Below, in pieces: positions 59,381 to 64,000 of a stretch of 64,000 nt of DNA. Location of the stretch: the NCBI RefSeq assembly GCF_000422825.1, contig NZ_KE383928.1:372001-436000 (forward strand). The letters are read 5' to 3'. The stretch comes from Nocardioides insulae DSM 17944 (lineage in GTDB: Bacteria; Actinomycetota; Actinomycetes; Propionibacteriales; Nocardioidaceae). How positions within the stretch are numbered: position 1 is the first letter of the stretch; each line of letters begins with the position of its first letter. A model generated the notes under the pieces. The model was given only the letters and a program-made list of their open reading frames with translations, made no database searches and had not been told where the DNA came from. A program made the position numbers and the translations under genes.

Positions 59381-61665
59381 GCGAGCAGCAGGTCGAGAAG
59401 ACCGTGACCCTGACCATCGACGGCCAACAGGTGACCGTCCCCGAGGGCACCTTGGTGATCCGGGCGGCGGAGAGGATCGGCGTCCAGATCCCGCGGTTCT
59501 GCGACCACCCGCTGCTGGAGCCGGCCGGGGCGTGCCGGCAGTGCCTGGTCGACATCCCCGACGCCGGCAACGGCCGGGGTTTCCCGAAGCCGCAGGCCTC
59601 CTGCACCATTCCGGTCGCCGAGGGGATGGTGGTGCAGACCCAGGCCACCAGCCCGGTCGCCGACAAGGCGCAGCAGGGGATCATGGAGTTCCTGCTGGTC
59701 AACCACCCGCTCGACTGCCCGGTGTGCGACAAGGGCGGCGAATGCCCCCTGCAGAACCAGGCGATGAGCAACGGCCGCGGCGAGAGCCGCTTCGAGGGCG
59801 TCAAGCGCACCTTTCCCAAGCCGATCAACCTCTCCCCGATGATCCTGCTCGACCGGGAGCGCTGCATCGTGTGCCAGCGCTGCACCCGCTTCGCCGCCGA
59901 GATCCCGGGCGACCCGTTCATCTCGCTGATCGAGCGGGGGGCGCAACAGCAGATCGGGATCGCCGAGGGGTCGCCGTTCCTCTCCTACTTCGCCGGAAAC
60001 ACCATCCAGATCTGCCCGGTGGGAGCGCTCACCTCCGAGCAGTACCGCTTCCGCTCCCGCCCCTTCGACCTGATCTCGACCGCCTCGGTCGCCGAGCACG
60101 ACGCCTGCGGGGCCGCGATCCGGGTGGACCACCGCCGCGGCAAGGTGATGCGACGCCTCTCCGGTGAGGACCCCGAGGTCAACGAGGAGTGGATCAGCGA
60201 CAAGGACCGCTTCGCCTTCCGCTACGCCACCGCCCGCGACCGGCTGGTCGACCCGCGGGTCCGCGAGACGGAGGCAGGCTCGGGGCGAACGGTCGGCGAG
60301 CAGCGGATGGCCTCCTGGCTGGAGGCGTTCGCCCTGGCCGCGCGCGGGCTGCGTGCCGCGGGCAGCGTGGCGGTGCTCAGCGGCGGGCGGGTCACCCGTG
60401 AGGACGCCGAGGCGTACGCCGGGCTGGCCCGCGACCTCGGCACCGCCGATGTCGACTTCCGGGCTCGCCCACTCTCCGCCGAGGAGACCGAGTTCCTGCG
60501 CGACCGGGTCGCCGGGCACCGCGACCTCGGCTATGCCGACCTGGAAGCCGCGCCGGTCGTCGTCCTCGTCGGCCTCGAGCCCGAGGACGAGGCGGGCACC
60601 ATCTTCCTGCGCCTGCGCAAGGCCGCGCGCCGCGGCGCCCGCGTGCTCGCCGTGGCGCCGTACCTCAGCCGGGGCGCGGCCAAGCTCGGCGCGGAACTGG
60701 TCGCCACCGTGCCGGGTGAGGAGGCGACGGCGCTGGCCTCGCTCGACGTCCCCGACGGGACGGTCGTGCTGGCCGGGGAGCGGCTGGCGACCTCGCCGGG
60801 CGCCCTGCCCGCCGTCAGCGACCTGGCGGCCTGCACCGGCGCACGCTGGGCATGGGTGCCGCGCCGGGCCGGTGATCGAGGTGCCCTCGAAGCGGGACTG
60901 CTGCCCGCCGATGGTGGCCGCGACGCCGACCAGATCATCGCCGCCGTCCTGGCCGGTGAGATCCGCGGCCTGGTGGTCGGGGGTGTCGACCCCGACGACG
61001 TGAGCGACCCGGCGGCGTTCCGCGCGGCGCTGGAGGCGGCCGAGTTCGTGGTCAGCCTCGAACTGCGCGACACCGACGTGACCCGTGCCGCGGACGTCGT
61101 CCTGCCGGTGGCCGCGGCCAGCGAGAAGTCCGGCACCTTCCTCACCTGGGAGGGCAGACCGCGTCCGTTCCCGCAGGTCTTCGATCGGCCGGCCTGCTTC
61201 TCCGACGCCCGGGTCCTCCACGAGATCCGCAAGGAACTGGCCGCCCTCCCCGCCGAACTGCCGACCGCTGCCCCTGCCCGATCCGCAGACCCCGCCCGGT
61301 CGGCGGACATCCCCGGCCGCTCGGTGCGGGACACGGGCGCCGAGAGCGGCGTCCTCGCGCTGGCCACCTGGAAGCTGATGCTCGACAACGGGTCGATGCA
61401 GGAGGGCGACAAGCACCTCGCCGCCACCGCCCGGCCGGCGGTGGCCCGGGTCAGCCCAGCGACGTACGCCGCCCTCGACCCAGCGCCCGACGAGGGCCTG
61501 GTCACCGTCAGTGGCGATCGAGGCTCCTTCACCCTCCCGGTGGAGGTGGTCGACGGCATGGTCGAGGGCACCGTCTGGGTGCCGGCCAACTCCTGTGGCA
61601 CCGGGGTGCTGGCCGGGCTGGCGAGCCCGGGCTCCCGGGTGTCCCTGACCGGAGGTGAGCGCTGA
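59377..61665 (+). CDS. nuoG: NADH-quinone oxidoreductase subunit G
   Basis: A 762-residue 75-kDa subunit. [2Fe-2S] N1b: [20 protein letters not shown] near residue 42; a His/Cys N5 and N4 region: [20 protein letters not shown] near 109 and [10 protein letters not shown] near 164; then a molybdopterin-oxidoreductase-like domain without Mo ligands. An Ala/Arg/Ser-rich insertion is near 627-648. Start GTG 59377 overlaps nuoF. The stop overlaps nuoH by one base (TGATG). Confidence 0.95.
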   Translation: MSEQQVEKTVTLTIDGQQVTVPEGTLVIRAAERIGVQIPRFCDHPLLEPAGACRQCLVDIPDAGNGRGFPKPQASCTIPVAEGMVVQTQATSPVADKAQQGIMEFLLVNHPLDCPVCDKGGECPLQNQAMSNGRGESRFEGVKRTFPKPINLSPMILLDRERCIVCQRCTRFAAEIPGDPFISLIERGAQQQIGIAEGSPFLSYFAGNTIQICPVGALTSEQYRFRSRPFDLISTASVAEHDACGAAIRVDHRRGKVMRRLSGEDPEVNEEWISDKDRFAFRYATARDRLVDPRVRETEAGSGRTVGEQRMASWLEAFALAARGLRAAGSVAVLSGGRVTREDAEAYAGLARDLGTADVDFRARPLSAEETEFLRDRVAGHRDLGYADLEAAPVVVLVGLEPEDEAGTIFLRLRKAARRGARVLAVAPYLSRGAAKLGAELVATVPGEEATALASLDVPDGTVVLAGERLATSPGALPAVSDLAACTGARWAWVPRRAGDRGALEAGLLPADGGRDADQIIAAVLAGEIRGLVVGGVDPDDVSDPAAFRAALEAAEFVVSLELRDTDVTRAADVVLPVAAASEKSGTFLTWEGRPRPFPQVFDRPACFSDARVLHEIRKELAALPAELPTAAPARSADPARSADIPGRSVRDTGAESGVLALATWKLMLDNGSMQEGDKHLAATARPAVARVSPATYAALDPAPDEGLVTVSGDRGSFTLPVEVVDGMVEGTVWVPANSCGTGVLAGLASPGSRVSLTGGER

Positions 61666-62999
61666 TGCTGGAGATGTTCGGCCACGACCCGTGGTGGATC
61701 ATCGGGATCAAGGTGCTGGCGATCTTCGTCGTGCTGGTGCTGCTGACCCTGTTCAACATCTGGTGGGAGCGCCGGGTGGTGGCGCGGATGCAGCACCGCA
61801 TCGGCCCCAACGTCAACGGTCCGTTCGGGCTGTTGCAGAGCCTGGCCGACGGCGTGAAGCTGGCCTTCAAGGAGGACATCGTTCCGCGGGCCGCCGACAA
61901 GGTGGTCTTCGTCCTCGCGCCGATCATCGCCTGCGTGCCCGCCTTCGTGACCTTCAGCGTGATCCCGTTCGGCCCCGAGGTGAACCTGTTCGGTGTCACC
62001 ACCCCGCTGCAGCTCACCGACCTGCCGGTCGCGGTGCTGTTCGTGATGGCGGTGGCCAGCATCGGTATCTACGGCATCGTGCTCGGCGGCTGGGCCAGCG
62101 GGTCGACGTACTCCCTGCTCGGTGGTCTGCGGTCCAGCGCCCAGATGATCTCCTACGAGGTCGCGATGGGCATCGCCCTGATCGCCGTCTTCATGCACGC
62201 CGGGTCGCTGTCGACCAGCGAGATCGTGGCCGCTCAGGACAACGTCTGGTTCGGCCTGACGCTGATGCCCAGCTTCGTCATCTACGTGATCGCGATGGTG
62301 GGCGAGACCAACCGCGCCCCGTTCGACCTCCCGGAGGCCGAGGGCGAGTTGGTCGGCGGTTTCCACACCGAGTACTCCAGCCTCAAGTTCGCCCTCTTCT
62401 TCCTCGCCGAGTACATCAACATGGCGACCGTCTCGGCGCTGGCGACGACCCTGTTCCTCGGTGGCTGGCACGCGCCGTTCTGGATCGACGAGGTGTGGGC
62501 CGGCGCCAACCAGGGCTACTGGCCGGTGCTCTGGTTCTTCGGCAAGGTGCTCTTCTTCATCTTCGTCTTCATCTGGCTGCGGGGCACCCTGCCCCGGATG
62601 CGTTACGACCAGTTCATGGCGCTCGGCTGGAAGGTCCTGATCCCGGTCTCGCTGGTCTGGATCGTGGGCGTGGCCGTGGTCCGGGTGGCGCGCAACGAGC
62701 TCGACGGCTTCTCCACTCAGACCAGCCTGATCCTGGCCGGGATCGCACTCGTGGCCCTGATCGCCCTGTTCTTCGTGGGCGGCGAGGACAGACCCGCGAG
62801 TACGCCGGAGGCCGGGGCCGGTGACAGGACCCCGGTGCCGGCCACCGCCCCCGGCCAGCAGGGAGCACGCAGCTTCCCGGTACCGCCGATGCCCGCCGGC
62901 GGCGCCGTCCAGGGTGTGGCGCCGCCGCTCACCTTCCCCCCCGAGCCGGCCCGCGAGCGCACCAGTACCACCACAGCGACAGCTGAGGAGACCCCATGA
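61665..62999 (+). CDS. nuoH: NADH-quinone oxidoreductase subunit H
   Basis: A 444-residue membrane subunit with about eight helices at the quinone entrance. [20 protein letters not shown] followed by [11 protein letters not shown] (near 44-75) and [20 protein letters not shown] near 213 are NuoH signatures. The last 85 residues are a Pro/Ala/Thr-rich hydrophilic tail. ATG 61665. The stop overlaps an 18-codon micro-ORF. Confidence 0.96.
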   Translation: MLEMFGHDPWWIIGIKVLAIFVVLVLLTLFNIWWERRVVARMQHRIGPNVNGPFGLLQSLADGVKLAFKEDIVPRAADKVVFVLAPIIACVPAFVTFSVIPFGPEVNLFGVTTPLQLTDLPVAVLFVMAVASIGIYGIVLGGWASGSTYSLLGGLRSSAQMISYEVAMGIALIAVFMHAGSLSTSEIVAAQDNVWFGLTLMPSFVIYVIAMVGETNRAPFDLPEAEGELVGGFHTEYSSLKFALFFLAEYINMATVSALATTLFLGGWHAPFWIDEVWAGANQGYWPVLWFFGKVLFFIFVFIWLRGTLPRMRYDQFMALGWKVLIPVSLVWIVGVAVVRVARNELDGFSTQTSLILAGIALVALIALFFVGGEDRPASTPEAGAGDRTPVPATAPGQQGARSFPVPPMPAGGAVQGVAPPLTFPPEPARERTSTTTATAEETP

Positions 63000-63052
63000 A
63001 CACGCCATTCGAATGCCCGCTCCGCTCCGCTCCGAACGGGGACCCCCGATGA
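62996..63052 (+). CDS. Micro-ORF bridging nuoH and nuoI (18 aa)
   Basis: ATG 62996 overlaps the nuoH stop (ATGA) and is preceded by GAGGAG. Reading [18 protein letters not shown], it ends at TGA 63050-63052, which overlaps the nuoI ATG 63049 as ATGA. It fills the whole gap between the two genes. A coupling role is likely; a functional peptide is unproved. Confidence 0.35.
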   Translation: MNTPFECPLRSAPNGDPR

Positions 63053-63711
63053 GCGAGGAGCAGAAGCCAGGCGTCGGGCAGCGCGTCAAGGAGAGCGTCT
63101 GGGACCCGGTCGCCGGGTTCGGCGTCACCTTCTCGACGATGTTCAAGAAGCCCGTCACCGAGCAGTACCCCTTCGAGAAGCAGCCCACCGCCCCCCGCTT
63201 CCACGGCCGTCACCAGCTCAACCGCTGGCCGGACGGGCTGGAGAAGTGCGTCGGCTGCGAGCTGTGTGCCTGGGCCTGTCCGGCGGACGCGATCTTCGTC
63301 GAGGGGGCCGACAACGACGACTCCGAGGACGGGGAGGGGCGCTTCAGCCCCGGCGAGCGGTACGGCCGCGTCTACCAGATCAACTACCTGCGCTGCATCC
63401 TGTGCGGACTGTGCGTCGAGGCGTGCCCGACCCGGGCCCTGACGATGACCAACGAATACGAACTCGCCGACGACAACCGGGCCGACCTGATCTATGAGAA
63501 GCAGGATCTGCTCGCACCGCTGCTGCCCGGCATGGAGTCGCCGCCGCACCCGATGCGGCTCGGTGAGGACGAGAGCGACTACTACCGCGACGCCACCCGC
63601 GCGCAACGGGAGGAACCGGGCACGCGGTGGACGCCCGCGGCGGCCGGTGCTGCGCCGGGGGAGGAGTGGCCCAAGGATCCGGCGGTCGACGCCACGGAGA
63701 CCGGCGCATGA
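63049..63711 (+). CDS. nuoI: NADH-quinone oxidoreductase subunit I
   Basis: A 220-residue ferredoxin-like subunit with two [4Fe-4S] clusters N6a/N6b: [17 protein letters not shown] near residue 66 and [16 protein letters not shown] near 114. The C-terminal 45 residues are polar. Start ATG 63049 is set by the micro-ORF overlap and the MSEEQKPG N-terminus; longer in-frame starts lie in nuoH. ATGA overlap with nuoJ. Confidence 0.96.
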   Translation: MSEEQKPGVGQRVKESVWDPVAGFGVTFSTMFKKPVTEQYPFEKQPTAPRFHGRHQLNRWPDGLEKCVGCELCAWACPADAIFVEGADNDDSEDGEGRFSPGERYGRVYQINYLRCILCGLCVEACPTRALTMTNEYELADDNRADLIYEKQDLLAPLLPGMESPPHPMRLGEDESDYYRDATRAQREEPGTRWTPAAAGAAPGEEWPKDPAVDATETGA

Positions 63712-64000
63712 CGGCGTTCTGGGTGCTGGCACCGGTGCTGGTGCTGGCCGCTCTCGGTCTGCTGTTCGTGCGCAAAGCCGTGCATGCGGCGCTCCTGCTC
63801 GCGGTCGTGATGATCAGCCTCGCCGTGCTCTACGCGGTGCTCGAGGCGCCGTTCCTCTTCGCCGTCCAGATCGTCGTCTACACCGGCGCGATCCTGATGC
63901 TGTTCCTGTTCGTCGTGATGCTGGTCGGCGTCGACGCCTCCGACTCGCTGGTCGAGACCATCCCCGGCCAGCGACTCAGCGCCGGCGTCGTCGGAATCCT
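63708..64000 (+). CDS. nuoJ: NADH-quinone oxidoreductase subunit J (partial)
   Basis: The first 97 residues are visible before the window ends. Helices occupy about 3-20, 26-46 and 51-72; [20 protein letters not shown] near residue 52 is the NuoJ signature, with the pi-bulge region of TM3. ATG 63708 overlaps nuoI. nuoK-nuoN presumably follow outside. Confidence 0.95.
   Translation, partial: MTAFWVLAPVLVLAALGLLFVRKAVHAALLLAVVMISLAVLYAVLEAPFLFAVQIVVYTGAILMLFLFVVMLVGVDASDSLVETIPGQRLSAGVVGI

Noticed and set aside
1-64000. tRNA, rRNA, CRISPR arrays, insertion sequences, phage or conjugative genes
   Set aside because: None was recognised by reading; coding is almost continuous and composed of core or metabolic genes. 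A covariance-model scan was not possible here.

Overview
The window reads as a chromosomal segment of a high-GC actinobacterium, most likely from the Nocardioides/Propionibacteriales side. The evidence is the very strong G/C bias at third codon positions, frequent GTG and TTG starts, many ATGA/GTGA gene overlaps, menaquinone biosynthesis, an actinobacterial bS22 ribosomal protein, a CcsA/ResB (System II) cytochrome c assembly set, and a gene order (ppx, sugar-phosphate isomerase, proC, small HTH gene, bS22, epimerase, PlsC-like acyltransferase, HAD phosphatase, glutaredoxin, hemACDB, hemL, phosphoglycerate-mutase-like, tlpA-ccdA-resB-ccsB, menA, menE, menC, menD, menG) that I recall as the Rv0496-Rv0558 order of Mycobacterium tuberculosis. 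No rRNA, tRNA, CRISPR array, phage or insertion sequence was recognised.

Layout. 1-10.2 kb: end of a Ppx/GppA phosphatase, isomerase, lipoprotein, proC, an AcuC-like deacetylase, HTH protein, bS22, epimerase, acyltransferase, HAD phosphatase, acyl-activating enzyme, glutaredoxin. 10.2-20 kb: the redox sensor Rex heading a rex-hemA-hemC-hemD-hemB tetrapyrrole cluster, a lytic transglycosylase, hemL and a histidine phosphatase. 20-24.4 kb: cytochrome c maturation operon. 24.4-31 kb: menA, an MFS permease, menE-menC-menD. 31-35.8 kb: an antiporter fused to a UBP-type zinc finger, an ArsR/SRPBCC/mycothiol-type operon, small enzymes. 35.9-43.7 kb: a TetR-type regulator divergent from a six-gene acyl-CoA catabolic operon. 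43.7-47.2 kb: menF, a membrane protein, a 2H phosphoesterase, menG. 47.2-53.7 kb: a minus-strand operon of acyl-CoA dehydrogenase, orphan TRAP-type binding protein, ACAD10/11-like phosphotransferase, acyl-CoA ligase and enoyl-CoA hydratase. 54.1 kb to the end: nuoA-nuoJ of respiratory complex I, cut by the window edge.

How it fits together. Haem synthesis, cytochrome c assembly, menaquinone synthesis and complex I build an aerobic electron-transport chain. Rex links them: an imperfect Rex operator overlaps the -35 box and spacer of the rex-hem promoter, and a nearly perfect one lies upstream of nuoA. The two catabolic operons would feed acyl-CoA-derived reducing equivalents into that chain.

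Main points for a second look: (i) four micro-ORFs that exactly fill gaps inside operons, each overlapping the stop of the gene before and the start of the gene after (rex/hemA, SDR/ligase, nuoD/nuoE, nuoH/nuoI); (ii) a dienoyl-CoA-reductase-like enzyme that has lost the cysteines of its [4Fe-4S] site, inside a TetR-controlled operon of unknown substrate; (iii) an 81-bp, 80/81-identical tandem duplication at the 5' end of the TlpA-like gene; (iv) well-formed operator/promoter arrangements for the ArsR and TetR regulators; (v) a recurring A-n-n-n-T box 6-7 nt before start codons that points to leaderless mRNAs.
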